A DNA stretch of 64,000 bases from Gammaproteobacteria bacterium (GTDB lineage: Bacteria > Pseudomonadota > Gammaproteobacteria > Ga0077536), in contig JACKNH010000009.1 in assembly GCA_024234975.1 (NCBI GenBank), positions 120,660 to 184,659 on the forward strand, written 5' to 3'. Below the pieces are notes generated by a model. That model was given only the letters and a program-made list of their open reading frames with translations. It was not told the DNA's origin and did not search any database. The position numbers were made by a program, and so were the translations under genes. Shown here piece by piece: positions 17,923 through 27,900 of the stretch (the stretch's first letter is position 1; each line of letters starts with the position of its first letter).

Positions 17923-18783
17923 TCAATCGTCAGCAGCTTGCGCAGTCTTCGGCCGCATGACCACGTGGCCCACTGCAGTATTCGAGGCTGGCACATGATA
18001 GAAGCGATACAACTCTTCCACGTCCTTGCCCAATGCACCGCGCATGATCAGCCACATGATGAGTTCAATGCCTTCCGAGCCTGATTCACGCAGGAATTCC
18101 AGCCGCGTGATCTGACGCAGTTCGTCGGTGCGATCGATCAGGCGATCCAGGAAGGCGTTGTCGAACTTCGGATTGATCAATCCGGCCCGTGGCCCCTGCA
18201 ACTGGTGGCTCATGCCACCGGTACCCCAGATCTGCACGTTCAAATCCGCCGGGAAGGATTCAACGGCATCGGCGATCGCCTGGCCGAGCGTGAAACAACG
18301 ATTGCCGGAAGGCGTTGGAAACTGCGTCACGTTCACCGCCAGTGGAATCACCCGCACCGGCCATTCGTCGACCTGGCCGAACACCAGCGACAGCGGCACG
18401 GTCAGCCCGTGGTCGACATCGATGTGATTCATGATGGTGATATCGAATTCATCGATCACAAGTTGTTCGGCGATGTGGCCGGCCAATTCGGGGCAACCGA
18501 CCACCGTCGGTACCGGCCGCGGCCCCCACCCTTCGTCGGCCGGCTCAAATTCCTCAGCAAAGCCGATGGCGAAGGTCGGCACGATATCCAGCATCATGCT
18601 GGACGCATGATCGTTGTAGCAAAGAATGATGACGTCGGGTGTTTCGTCGAGAATCCAGTTTTTTACCCACTCGTAACCGGCAAACACCGGCTTCCAATAT
18701 TCGTCACCGGTCTTGCCGAGATCGATGGCGGCGCCGATGGCCGGCACGTGACTGGTGGCAATGCCTGCGGTGATCCTGGCCAT
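17923..18783 (-). CDS. ligB: Protocatechuate 4,5-dioxygenase-type catalytic (beta) subunit
   Basis: A 286-residue class III extradiol dioxygenase subunit. The iron ligands of LigB map to His12 (ATSHVPAIG), His59 (CYNDHAS) and Glu240 (SEGIELIMWLIMRGAL), and the catalytic base to His193 (GTGGMSHQLQG). The family opens the ring of protocatechuate, gallate or 3-O-methylgallate next to the hydroxyls using Fe(II) and oxygen. Its ATG shares one base with the LigA stop (TAATG), so the subunits are coupled in translation. The exact catechol is uncertain; no other meta-cleavage pathway genes (ligC, ligI, ligJ) are near. Confidence 0.9.
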   Translation of the reverse strand: MARITAGIATSHVPAIGAAIDLGKTGDEYWKPVFAGYEWVKNWILDETPDVIILCYNDHASSMMLDIVPTFAIGFAEEFEPADEGWGPRPVPTVVGCPELAGHIAEQLVIDEFDITIMNHIDVDHGLTVPLSLVFGQVDEWPVRVIPLAVNVTQFPTPSGNRCFTLGQAIADAVESFPADLNVQIWGTGGMSHQLQGPRAGLINPKFDNAFLDRLIDRTDELRQITRLEFLRESGSEGIELIMWLIMRGALGKDVEELYRFYHVPASNTAVGHVVMRPKTAQAADD

Positions 18784-19172
18784 TATTTATCTCCTCCCTC
18801 GACCGGCGCGCGGCCACCGGCGCGCATCATCGCCGCGTACTCGTCAGGGGTCATGCCCGTCATCGAGCTGACTGCCTTGAGGTTACTCCAACCATCGGTA
18901 TTGGAGAGTTTGACCAGGAAGTAGATGTTGCCGCCAAGTTCGATCAATCGGTTGAAGTCGCGATCTATGACCGCGTGTTTCTGGGCCTCGCTCATGCGGA
19001 AGCTGTCGAGATAGGCGCGTTCATCGGCTTTGAACGCCTTCCGGTTCGACGCCTCCATTAATGACATACAGAACTTGTGCAGGTGGTAGGCCTCACGTGA
19101 GCGCCGGGCATTGAAGACCGTTGTGCCCGGAATTTTCTCCAACTCGTCCAACGGATATAAGCGCTTGCGCAT
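18783..19172 (-). CDS. ligA: Protocatechuate 4,5-dioxygenase-type alpha subunit
   Basis: A 129-residue LigA-type helical subunit that caps the LigB active site. Recognisable stretches are DELEKIPGTTVFNARRSREA, HKFCMSLMEASNRKAFKADE, NRLIELGGNIYFLVKL and MTGMTPDEYAAMMRAGGR, all in family order. I use ATG 19172 (GGTGA six bases upstream); a GTG at 19193 would add seven residues. It is first in the ligA-ligB pair. The 433-base upstream region separates it from the divergent TonB receptor gene. Confidence 0.9.
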   Translation of the reverse strand: MRKRLYPLDELEKIPGTTVFNARRSREAYHLHKFCMSLMEASNRKAFKADERAYLDSFRMSEAQKHAVIDRDFNRLIELGGNIYFLVKLSNTDGWSNLKAVSSMTGMTPDEYAAMMRAGGRAPVEGGDK

Positions 19173-19605
19173 GGCGTCACCGAAGATGAACACAGGATGT
19201 CCGGCACGTTATCACACCTTGCAAGGAGTCCAGTGCCGGGGAGGCTTCGGGCAAGGCCGATGGGGCCCGTTACCGCTCCGATACCAGCAGACCTTGCCTG
19301 TACTGGAGATGGGGCTGCAGGTCAGATGGTAGAAGGTGTCTAGGGTATCGATGCGTGATTGACAGCAGCCGCACCATGAACCCTCCCAACCATCGTCTGG
19401 CTCAGCAAGATACTTGTAACCCATTGATATTGTTATTTTGTTTATAGGAGGAGGCGCACGTTAACGTTAACAACCCGACCTGGCTACCGTTTCCAAACCG
19501 TTCCCTTTGCATATCCCTGCTGCGGCGCGGGTCATACTTGCACTTCGTAGAGGTTGGCCGCCCGTCATGTCAGCCGGACCGACCACGATTAGGAGACCCA
19601 ACTTA
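19173..19605. promoter_or_regulatory. 433-base divergent region (ligA / TonB receptor)
   Basis: Holds promoters for ligA (minus) and the TonB receptor (plus). An AT-rich block around 19422-19446 is the likely promoter zone, and a perfect 12-base palindrome GTTAACGTTAAC lies at 19460-19471. A 70-codon minus-strand frame (19212-19424) is Cys-rich but has no ribosome binding site, and I do not call it a gene. Confidence 0.5.
19460..19471. promoter_or_regulatory. Perfect palindrome GTTAACGTTAAC
   Basis: A 12-base perfect palindrome made of two overlapping GTTAAC hexamers, immediately downstream of the AT-rich block in the ligA/TonB divergent region. Such a site fits a dimeric repressor, but no regulator gene lies beside it. 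Confidence 0.3.
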
Positions 19606-21630
19606 ATGAATTGCCAGAAAGCCGGACGCCGCGCTTCATTCAACCCTGACGGCCTCACACTGGCCTGTCTCATTGCGGCGATGCCTTGCCTGGCCGGCGC
19701 TGCCGGAAGCCCCGATCCCAATGGGGAGGTTGATGAAATCATCGTCTTCGCCCGTGGCGAGCAGCAGATCGGGCGGGCAGACAGCGCCAGCGAGGGCGCG
19801 GTCGGCGGCGCTGACCTTTCAGTCCGGCCATTGCTTCGTGTCGCCGAACTGCTGGAAGTGGTCCCCGGCATGATCGCCGCCCAGCACTCCGGCAGCGGCA
19901 AGGCCAATCAGTATTTCCTGCGCGGATTCAATCTCGATCACGGCACTGATTTTACGACCTACATTGATGACATGCCGATGAACCTGCGCACCCACGGGCA
20001 CGGCCAGGGTTACCTTGATGTCAACGGTTTGATTCCGGAAGTCATAGATCGCATCGAATATCGCAAAGGGCCTTACCATGCCGACCTCGGCGATTTTTCG
20101 CTGGCCGGGGCTGCGCTGATGCAAACGGTCGATACGTTGGATCCTTTTGTCGGTATGGAAATCGGCGAGTACGGCTGGCGCCGGGTTGCCGCCGGCGGTT
20201 CGGTGGACGTGGCTGATGGCCAGTTGGCGCTCGCCGGGCAATTCAAGAGCTACGACGGGCCGTGGCAATTGGCTGAACACCTGCGTCATGGATCGGCCTG
20301 GGGCAAATATACCCGCGAGACCGGGTTTGGCACTTTGGAAATCAATTCTTCTGTTTACGATGCGACCTGGCGTCCTTCGGAACAAATCCCCGAACGCGCG
20401 ATTGGCACAGCCGTGTGTGCCGACCGCTTTTGCGCGCTGGACCCGACTGCCACCGGCAAGACATTCCGCTGGACGTCCGGCGTTCGCCTGCTCGCCGATG
20501 ACTGGCGCGCTACCGGCTGGTTCCAGTATTACGACTGGCACATGCTGTCCAATCCCACCTACGACTACCAGATCAACCAGTTCGACAAACGCTGGATCGT
20601 CGGCGGCCGATACGAGCGCGATATCGAATTCACCCCGACACTGATGGTCACCGCCGGTATCGAAGGTCGTTACGATGACATCGGTCCGGTCGGCGTGGAG
20701 CACACCAGCAGTGGCGTGTTTGTCGATGACATCAGCCGCCATTCGGTCAACGAAGGATCGATCGGCGCATATGCCGAAGCCACCTGGAACGCGCTTGAAA
20801 ACCTGCGCATCATCGGCGCCCTGCGCGGCGACTACTACAACTTTGATGTCAAAGCGGCGTTCGCCGGTCTGGATGAGGGCAACGCCAGCTCAACCCGGGC
20901 GTCACCGAAAATCGGATTTGCGTATACCGTCAGCGACAGCGTCGAGGTGTACGGCAACTGGGGCCGAGGCTTTCATTCCAACGATGCGCGTGGCGTCGTC
21001 AACGCCACGACGCCGGTGCCTGGCCTCGTCGCCGGCACGGGTTACGAAACCGGCGCCCGCTTCGAAGTCGGTGACTTCAAGATCACCACCACTTACTGGT
21101 GGTTGAACCTCGACAGCGAATTGCGCTTCGTCGGCGATTCCAATTCAGTCGAGCCGGCCGCCGGTTCCAGGCGTCACGGCTACGAGATAGTCGCGTTCTG
21201 GCGCCCGTTGGACTGGGTGGCGTTTGATGCCGTATGGACCGGCAGCCATGCGCGCTTCACTGACAGCCCGGGTGAGGACTTCATTCCCGGCGGCGTGGAG
21301 AACGCGGGGGAATTCGGCGTCTCCGCCATTCGCGACCGCTGGGAAGCCAGCATGCGCGTGCGTTATCTCGGCAAGTACCCGCTGATTGAAGACGGTTCTG
21401 AACGGGCCGGCGCCGAGACACTGGTGAATCTGCGCGCCGCGTACAACATCGGGCACGTCTCGCTATACGGCGAAATCCTCAACATCTTCGATGCCAATGC
21501 CAAGGACATCGTCTACTGGTACGGCGCGAACGTTGCGGGCCTGGACCCGCAAGGTATTCAGATCGATGGCCGCGTCAGTCGCACCGCGGAGCCACGCATG
21601 GTACGCGTCGGCGTGAAGTACACGTTCTGA
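19606..21630 (+). CDS. TonB-dependent outer-membrane receptor
   Basis: A 674-residue receptor. A signal peptide (about residues 1-33) is followed by a short TonB-box-like segment VDEIIVFARG, then the plug domain (LRVAELLEVVPGMIAAQHSG, QYFLRGFNLDHGTDF, DRIEYRKGPYHADLGDFSLA) and a beta-barrel ending in GVKYTF, with the terminal Phe used for outer-membrane insertion. Barrel landmarks include YGNWGRGFHSNDARG. AGGAG precedes ATG 19606. The substrate is unknown; position next to ligAB and a cytochrome lipoprotein allows an aromatic or metal complex. A c'-like cytochrome gene follows after 53 bases. Confidence 0.92.
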   Translation: MNCQKAGRRASFNPDGLTLACLIAAMPCLAGAAGSPDPNGEVDEIIVFARGEQQIGRADSASEGAVGGADLSVRPLLRVAELLEVVPGMIAAQHSGSGKANQYFLRGFNLDHGTDFTTYIDDMPMNLRTHGHGQGYLDVNGLIPEVIDRIEYRKGPYHADLGDFSLAGAALMQTVDTLDPFVGMEIGEYGWRRVAAGGSVDVADGQLALAGQFKSYDGPWQLAEHLRHGSAWGKYTRETGFGTLEINSSVYDATWRPSEQIPERAIGTAVCADRFCALDPTATGKTFRWTSGVRLLADDWRATGWFQYYDWHMLSNPTYDYQINQFDKRWIVGGRYERDIEFTPTLMVTAGIEGRYDDIGPVGVEHTSSGVFVDDISRHSVNEGSIGAYAEATWNALENLRIIGALRGDYYNFDVKAAFAGLDEGNASSTRASPKIGFAYTVSDSVEVYGNWGRGFHSNDARGVVNATTPVPGLVAGTGYETGARFEVGDFKITTTYWWLNLDSELRFVGDSNSVEPAAGSRRHGYEIVAFWRPLDWVAFDAVWTGSHARFTDSPGEDFIPGGVENAGEFGVSAIRDRWEASMRVRYLGKYPLIEDGSERAGAETLVNLRAAYNIGHVSLYGEILNIFDANAKDIVYWYGANVAGLDPQGIQIDGRVSRTAEPRMVRVGVKYTF

Positions 21631-21683
21631 CCTTTGCTGCAGAGGTCGGCAATCGCGCCGGGCCATGTCACAGGAGACGCAGG

Positions 21684-22295
21684 ATGAACATCAAGCCACT
21701 CATGATTACCGTCACTCTTATCGCCGGAGGACTGACTCTGGCGGCGTGCCAACGCGCTGGCGAGCCAGCCGCGCCAACCGCCGTCGCTGCGACATCGCCA
21801 GCCCCCTTCATCCTGACTGCCAGCATCCACGACATCATGAAATCCATTGTCGATCCATCGGCCGATTACCTGTGGGACAGCGTCAGCATGCACAGCTCCG
21901 CCAACGGCGTGGTCTACAACAAGCCGGAAACGGACGAGGATTGGCAGGCGGTACGCGACAAGGCCATCACCCTGCTGGAGGCCACCAACCTGCTTGAAAT
22001 GGAAGGACGCCACGTCGTCAACGCCGGCCAGCACCTCGAAGATGAGGGCGCCGACGGCAACCTCACTGCCGAGCAGATCCAGGCACTGATAGACGATAGC
22101 CACGAACGTTTCACCTCCTTTGCGCAGAGTCTGCACGAAGCCACCCTGCACGTGCTGAATGCTATCGATGCCCGCGACGTTGATGGTCTGTTCGACCGCG
22201 GTGGTGACATCGATACCGCGTGCGAAGCCTGCCACGTCGTCTACTGGTACCCCGGCCAGGGCATTCCCGGCATCGCGCCTGTCGCCGACCGCTGA
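21684..22295 (+). CDS. Cytochrome c'-like lipoprotein
   Basis: A 203-residue lipoprotein: signal MNIKPLMITVTLIAGGLTLAAC with lipidated Cys, then a helical body (DWQAVRDKAITLLEATNLLE, FTSFAQSLHEATLHVLNAID) and one haem motif CEACHVVYWYP close to the C terminus. A helical bundle with a C-terminal CxxCH is the layout of cytochrome c'/c556-type proteins. The ATG at 21684 follows AGGAGACGC. Same strand and close spacing to the TonB receptor suggests co-expression. Partner and redox role unknown. Confidence 0.8.
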   Translation: MNIKPLMITVTLIAGGLTLAACQRAGEPAAPTAVAATSPAPFILTASIHDIMKSIVDPSADYLWDSVSMHSSANGVVYNKPETDEDWQAVRDKAITLLEATNLLEMEGRHVVNAGQHLEDEGADGNLTAEQIQALIDDSHERFTSFAQSLHEATLHVLNAIDARDVDGLFDRGGDIDTACEACHVVYWYPGQGIPGIAPVADR

Positions 22296-22436
22296 GTCGG
22301 GCCATCTTCGCTTTACCGGCACTCGCGCGAGTTGTCATCGCGCGACATTTGCCGCTACCCTGAACCGCCTTCAATTCACCCGCCGCGCTGGTGGTCCACC
22401 AGCGTGCGACGGGATTTCGTCAGGCCGGGAGGGAAC

Positions 22437-24182
22437 ATGCATTTCAGACTTTTGCTGGCGGCCACGGCGGTCGCCATGGCGAGCTGCCAGAACGATGTAG
22501 CACCGCCGCCATCTTCAATCGAATCCGTTGTTGCCGATGCCGCTTGCGATCGTGCTTGCCTCGAATCGGTCATCGAAAACTACCTGCAGGCCCTGGCCGC
22601 GCACGACCCGTCACGCATCGAGCTGACCGATGACGTGATCTTCTCCGAGGACAGCCAGCGCATGGCCGTCGGCGATGGCTCCTGGCGGACGATGACCGGC
22701 ACCGGCAGCTACCGGCATTATTTTGCCGACCCGCAAGCCCAGCAGGTTGCCGTGATCAGCACCATGCGCGAGAACGGCCAGGGCGTCATTTACGATCTGC
22801 GTCTGCGCTTACGTGATAAGCGTATCGCCGAGATCGAATCAATGGTGATTCGCAGCCCCGGTGGTGCGCAGAAATACGAGGAACTCGGTGGCCCGCCGCC
22901 GAATTTCGTCGACATCATTCCCGTTGCGCAGCGTAACACCCGTGACGAATTGCTGGCGCTGCCGTTCAAGTATCTCAATGGCATGGAAAACAATGATCCG
23001 GACGGGGACTACTCGTTCTTCGATCCGCAGTGCAATCGCTATGAGCATGCGTTGAAGACCACCAACAGCGAACCCAAACATGTCGGTCATACCGAAAGCA
23101 CCTCGTTTTCCACCATGACGTGTGAGGCACAGTTCAGCGGCGGCGGACTGGCCTTCGTCACCCGCATCCGCGATGAGCGATATCACAAGACCATGGTGGT
23201 CGATGAGGAAAAGCAGGCGATATTCGGTTTTGTCTATCTCGATCACAACGGCACGGTACGCAGCATCACCCGTCGCGATGGCACCGAGTCGCTCATCCCG
23301 CCATATTTCTCCACCCCGCGATCACTCAAAGTGGGTGAGGCCTGGCGCGTGCGTGACCACAAGCTGTTCGAAATCGAGATGACGTTGACCGAGACGCCGT
23401 ACGGCACCCGCCCGCAATTCGGCCTGGACGGCGAAGACTCAGCGTGGCTGGCATCTCGCAATATCAATCCCGACGGTCTTCAGGTGCCCGATTCATGTGA
23501 TCAAAGTTGCCTGGATGATCTGACAAGACAATTTCTGTCTGCATTGATCAATCACGACGCCAGCACGCTCCCGCTCGCACCTGATGTGCGCTACCGCGAG
23601 AATGGCGTACCGCTGGCGGTCGGTGACGGACTCTGGGGCACCGCGACGGCATTGGGTGAGTACCGGGTGCTATTGAACGATCCGGAGGCTGGCGTCGCGG
23701 GTTACTTCGGCACGATCACCGAGACCAACGTACCCGGCCTGCTCGCGGCGCGGATCAGTATTGCCGATGGATTGATCGATACCATCGACGTCACAGTCAT
23801 GCGCCACGAGTACAGTACAGCGCGTGGCGGCACCTTGAGCCTGTTCTATCCGCAGCTCGAGGGCATGTTCGAACCGGATGCGTTTTCAACAATGGAACCT
23901 GCGCTGCTGCAAACCGCCTCGGCAACGATTCCGGCATCGACACGCCAACACGCGGATGCTGCGGTACGCGACAGCAGCATATTGGTGGCCGATGTCGCGC
24001 GCGGACTGGTGCTGCGGCAGGCCATCACCGACGTGACCAACGACGCAGGTGCAGAAGCTTCACCGGTCCAGGGCAGTTACTCGGTCGTCACAACGACGCT
24101 GGATAAATTCAGCGGTAACGATGTCGTACTCTCGCGGTCACTGGCCAAACCCGTACCGTACCGCATGCCATGGTTTGAATGA
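22437..24182 (+). CDS. Lipoprotein with two DUF8021-like (NTF2-type) domains
   Basis: A 581-residue lipoprotein (signal MHFRLLLAATAVAMASC). The body has two similar domains that start CDRACLESVIENYLQALAAH (about residue 34) and CDQSCLDDLTRQFLSALINH (about residue 355). Each is followed by a VGDG-W motif (MAVGDGSWRTMTGTGSYRHY; LAVGDGLWGTATALGEYR) and a strand ending in a VMR motif. This matches my memory of DUF8021, an NTF2-like domain. The linker (about 150-350) contains SFFDPQCNRYEHALKT and resembles an extra domain I do not recognise. A GGGAGGGAA site precedes ATG 22437. The limonene-epoxide-hydrolase-like gene follows after 58 bases. Confidence 0.72.
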   Translation: MHFRLLLAATAVAMASCQNDVAPPPSSIESVVADAACDRACLESVIENYLQALAAHDPSRIELTDDVIFSEDSQRMAVGDGSWRTMTGTGSYRHYFADPQAQQVAVISTMRENGQGVIYDLRLRLRDKRIAEIESMVIRSPGGAQKYEELGGPPPNFVDIIPVAQRNTRDELLALPFKYLNGMENNDPDGDYSFFDPQCNRYEHALKTTNSEPKHVGHTESTSFSTMTCEAQFSGGGLAFVTRIRDERYHKTMVVDEEKQAIFGFVYLDHNGTVRSITRRDGTESLIPPYFSTPRSLKVGEAWRVRDHKLFEIEMTLTETPYGTRPQFGLDGEDSAWLASRNINPDGLQVPDSCDQSCLDDLTRQFLSALINHDASTLPLAPDVRYRENGVPLAVGDGLWGTATALGEYRVLLNDPEAGVAGYFGTITETNVPGLLAARISIADGLIDTIDVTVMRHEYSTARGGTLSLFYPQLEGMFEPDAFSTMEPALLQTASATIPASTRQHADAAVRDSSILVADVARGLVLRQAITDVTNDAGAEASPVQGSYSVVTTTLDKFSGNDVVLSRSLAKPVPYRMPWFE

Positions 24183-24240
24183 GAACTTTCTCTGCCGTGC
24201 ATGCGTCCCGCAAGCGCTGGCGCCATTCAAGGAGAACAAC

Positions 24241-24762
24241 ATGACCACCGAATATCCCGTCTGCAATGGAATAGAACGCCCGGATCGACGTAACCTGCTG
24301 CTCGGCAGTGGCCTTGCGCTCATTGCCGCGGGATTACCTGTTCATAGCCTGGCGCAAGCCCAAGGCTTCGACACCGCCCCCAATGCGGATGAACAACACA
24401 ACATCGATGTCGTCAACGCGTTCTGCAAAGCGTGGGAAACCCGCAATCTCGATGCGGTGATTTCCCACTTCATTCCTGACTTCGTCTATCGCATGAGTCA
24501 GGACACGCCGCCGATCACCGGTGGCGCCGCGTTGAAGGAAGTGATGCAACCGTGGGTCGATTCCTCCGATGCCATCACCTACGAGGTGCTGGCAACCTTT
24601 GCCCGTGGCCCACTGGTCATCAATCACAGAATCGACACCTACCACTCGCGCACGCGGCCACTGACCTGGGAAGGCATGGGCGTTTTCCTGATGCAGGACG
24701 GGAAGATACGCGAGTGGTTCGACTACACCATGCGAATGGAACGCAGCGCCGTCACGCCGTGA
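24241..24762 (+). CDS. Exported limonene-1,2-epoxide hydrolase-like protein
   Basis: A 173-residue protein with a Tat-type signal (RPDRRNLLLGSGLALIAAGL) and an NTF2-like fold of the limonene-epoxide-hydrolase type: VVNAFCKAWETRNLDAVISH, VINHRIDTYH and REWFDYTM. The Arg-x-Asp in HRID and the Asp of WFDY could be the Arg/Asp/Asp catalytic triad of that family. GGAGAACAAC lies before ATG 24241; a longer frame from 24049 overlaps the previous gene. Export through Tat is unusual for this enzyme type. The substrate is unknown. Confidence 0.75.
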   Translation: MTTEYPVCNGIERPDRRNLLLGSGLALIAAGLPVHSLAQAQGFDTAPNADEQHNIDVVNAFCKAWETRNLDAVISHFIPDFVYRMSQDTPPITGGAALKEVMQPWVDSSDAITYEVLATFARGPLVINHRIDTYHSRTRPLTWEGMGVFLMQDGKIREWFDYTMRMERSAVTP

Positions 24763-24919
24763 AAGTTTGGCCCTGCAGGTGGGATATCCGCGCGATTCAA
24801 GGTATCGTGCCGGGCTGATTACAAGCGGCCCGCCCCGGAAACGATAAGGATTGTTGCGACCGGCGTGAATGTGTACGCCCGGCAGGTCGCCACGCCGACA
24901 ATTCCTTAGGATCCGCCGC

Positions 24920-27900
24920 ATGATCAAGCCAACCCCCTTCCGCATACCCGGTATTCTGCACGGCTTCGTCGTCGCCATGCTGGTGGCGTTGACCCTGTTG
25001 TTTGCGGGCACGGCCCGGGCAGGTGACGGCAGCTGGACGGGCAACGGGCCACTGGGCGGCAGGGTGACGCACGTGGCCATCGCTGCCGATAACGCCAACA
25101 TCGCCTACGCGATTGTCTCCGGCCGCATCTTCCACACCAGCAACGCGGGCGCATCGTGGAACGTCGCCGTCGGCAACTACCCGAGCCTGCCAGATGCGTA
25201 TTGGGAAGGATTGGTGGTTGACCCGGTCGACCACAACACGGTCTATGCACTGGCTGGAACGGGCGATCGTCTGTTCAAATCCACCAACGGCGGCTTGACC
25301 TTCGCCGCGACCAATACCGGTCTGCCGGCGACCTACGGCTACGCCCTCGCCATCAATTCCGCCAACAGTGATCTTTACGTCGTTGTGGCCGATGGTGGTG
25401 TCTACAAATCCTCTGATGACGCCGCCAACTGGTCACTGGTGGGCACTATCGCCGGCGTCGGTACGCCCAAAGGCATGGCCATTGTTCCGGGCACCAGCAC
25501 CACGATATATGTCTGGAGCGACAGTGGTGTTTACCGTTCGGACAATGCCGGTTCCACCTGGGCGGCGAAAAACAGCGGCCTGCCCGTCACCGATATCGAA
25601 GCATTCGCCTATCAGCCGGGCAACACGTTGACGGCATTCGCCACGGTGCGCAACGGCGGCACCGCGCAGATGTACAAAACGATAGATGCCGGTGATAACT
25701 GGACGTTGGTCGGCGCGGTCAAATACGGCACCGGTGTCGGCCTGCTGATTGATCCCACCAATACGCAAACCATGTACTACGGCATTGCCAACAATGGCGA
25801 TTGGGATGGCTTGCAGAAAACCACCAATGGCGGCACATCGTGGGCGGCGGTCGGTGGTCCGTTTCAGTTGAAAGGCGTCACCGCTATGGCGCTGGCGCCG
25901 ACCAACGCTTCACGGATTTTTGCCGCACCACACCCTACCCTTGCCGAATGGGACGGCCTTTACCGCAGCGACGACAGTACCGCCAACTGGACGCAGGTGA
26001 ACACCGGGATCGCCGGGTCTTCAATCTATTCGCTGGCGCTGGCCAACAACGGCAACGGTGTCACGATGTACGCCGGCGGTTTCAATACGATGAACATCAT
26101 TGACGCGAGTACTGACGGCGGCAGTACATGGGCGGCGCGCGACAATGGACTCACCGACGATCATCAAGCTACCTATTTCGTCGCTGTAGCCCCATCCAAT
26201 CCGAACCGGATCTATGCCGCTGTTCGCGAAGCATCCACCGCAACCAAAGCCTGGCGATCGAACGATGGCGGCCAGAACTGGACCGACATCACGCCGCCGG
26301 CCAGCGCGCCCAGAATCGTTGCCATCGTTGTTGACTCCTCCGTGGCGGACACGCTCTACCTGTTGAATGCCGCCAACCAGATGTTCAAGTCCACCGATGG
26401 CGGCACGAACTGGAACCAATTGTTCGGCCCCTCGGGCTCGACGGGAATCACGCTGGCCATCGCTCCGACCAACCCGAATGTGGTCTTCGCCAGTTCCTCG
26501 ACCGGTGGCGGTGCTCTGTTCCGTTCAGTCAACGGTGGCGCCAACTGGACCAACGTTTCCAACCCGCCGCTGTCAACGAGCGGCTACTACAGTGCAATTG
26601 CGGTCAGTCCGCATGATGCGCAGGTTGTCCTGGTTGGCGGGGGCTATCTCTATCGGTCACTCGACGGCGGTACAACCTGGGCTGCGACCGATCCCTATGT
26701 TGGTGGCGTCAACGCCATCAGCTTCGATCCGCTCAAGCCCGGTGTGGTGTATGCAGCCGTCGACAACGGCGTGCTTCGCAGTGTCGATAACGGCGCCACC
26801 TGGGGCTACATCGACGTGACCTTGAACGCATTCGATATCGAGGTCGACCCATCGGCTGCGGACACCGTACACGTTGGCACTGATCGCGTTGGCGTGCAGA
26901 CGATCACTTTGCAGACCGACCTCGTTGTGAGCGGCAGCGAGAATATCGATCCCGTTGCGGTCGGCCAGACGTTGACCTACACGATTGACGTCGACAACGT
27001 CGGTGACTTTGTCAGCAAGGCCACGTTGACCGTAGACCTGCCGGCTGGCGCCACTTTCAACAGCGCCACGCCCGGCCAGGGCGCCCCTTGCGTTTTGAAC
27101 GGCCTCACGCTGACCTGCGAACTCGGCGGGGTGGATGCCGGCGCCAACGCCAGCGTGGATATCGATGTCGTCGTCAATTCGGCCGGCACACTCACGCTGA
27201 CCGCTGCTGTCGCTGGCGATTTGACTGACACTTTATCGGCCAACAACAGTCTCACGCTGGCTACCGCCGCGCAGGTCGATACCGACGGCGACGGCACGCC
27301 GGACACCATCGATACAGACGACGATAATGATGGAATCGTCGATGGCAGCGATAACTGCCCGTTGAATGCCAATGCCGATCAGCTGGACAGCGACAGCGAC
27401 GGCCTGGGCGACCCGTGCGATAACGACGACGACAACGATACCGTCGCCGACAACGCCGACAACTGCCCCTTCATCGCCAACCAGAACCAGGCCGACTTTG
27501 ACATCGACGGCGCAGGTGATGTGTGCGACGACGATGACGACAACGACGGCGTGACCGACATCATTGAAATCGCCGCCGGCCTGAATCCATTGGATGGCAG
27601 CGATGTCGCGATGGACAATGACAGCGACGGCTTTGACAACGGCACCGAGGCACTGGCCGGCGCCGACATCAACAACCCCGATGTCACACCGGTGAATGCC
27701 GGTGCGGGACTGGGCTTCTGGCGGAACAGCGCGCCGGATGGCGGCACCGTCAAGACGTTGCTGCTGCATCCCACGGATCCCGACATTCTGTGGGCGGCGG
27801 ATCATGACACGGCGCTGTCCAAATCCACCGACGGCGGTATCAGCTGGAACGCAGTCGCGGGTGTCACCGAGCCTCCGCTCGCTGGTATTTCCTACGGTCC

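Noticed and set aside
19212..19424. 70-codon minus-strand frame with a Cys cluster (SWCGCCQS) upstream of ligA
   Set aside because: No ribosome binding site, sits in the promoter region, no recognisable family. Cannot be excluded but not supported.
27280..27690. Dense GAC/GAT-rich DNA that looks like a tandem repeat
   Set aside because: It encodes the thrombospondin type 3 calcium motifs; similar blocks at 30055 and 32815 are coding, not satellite DNA.
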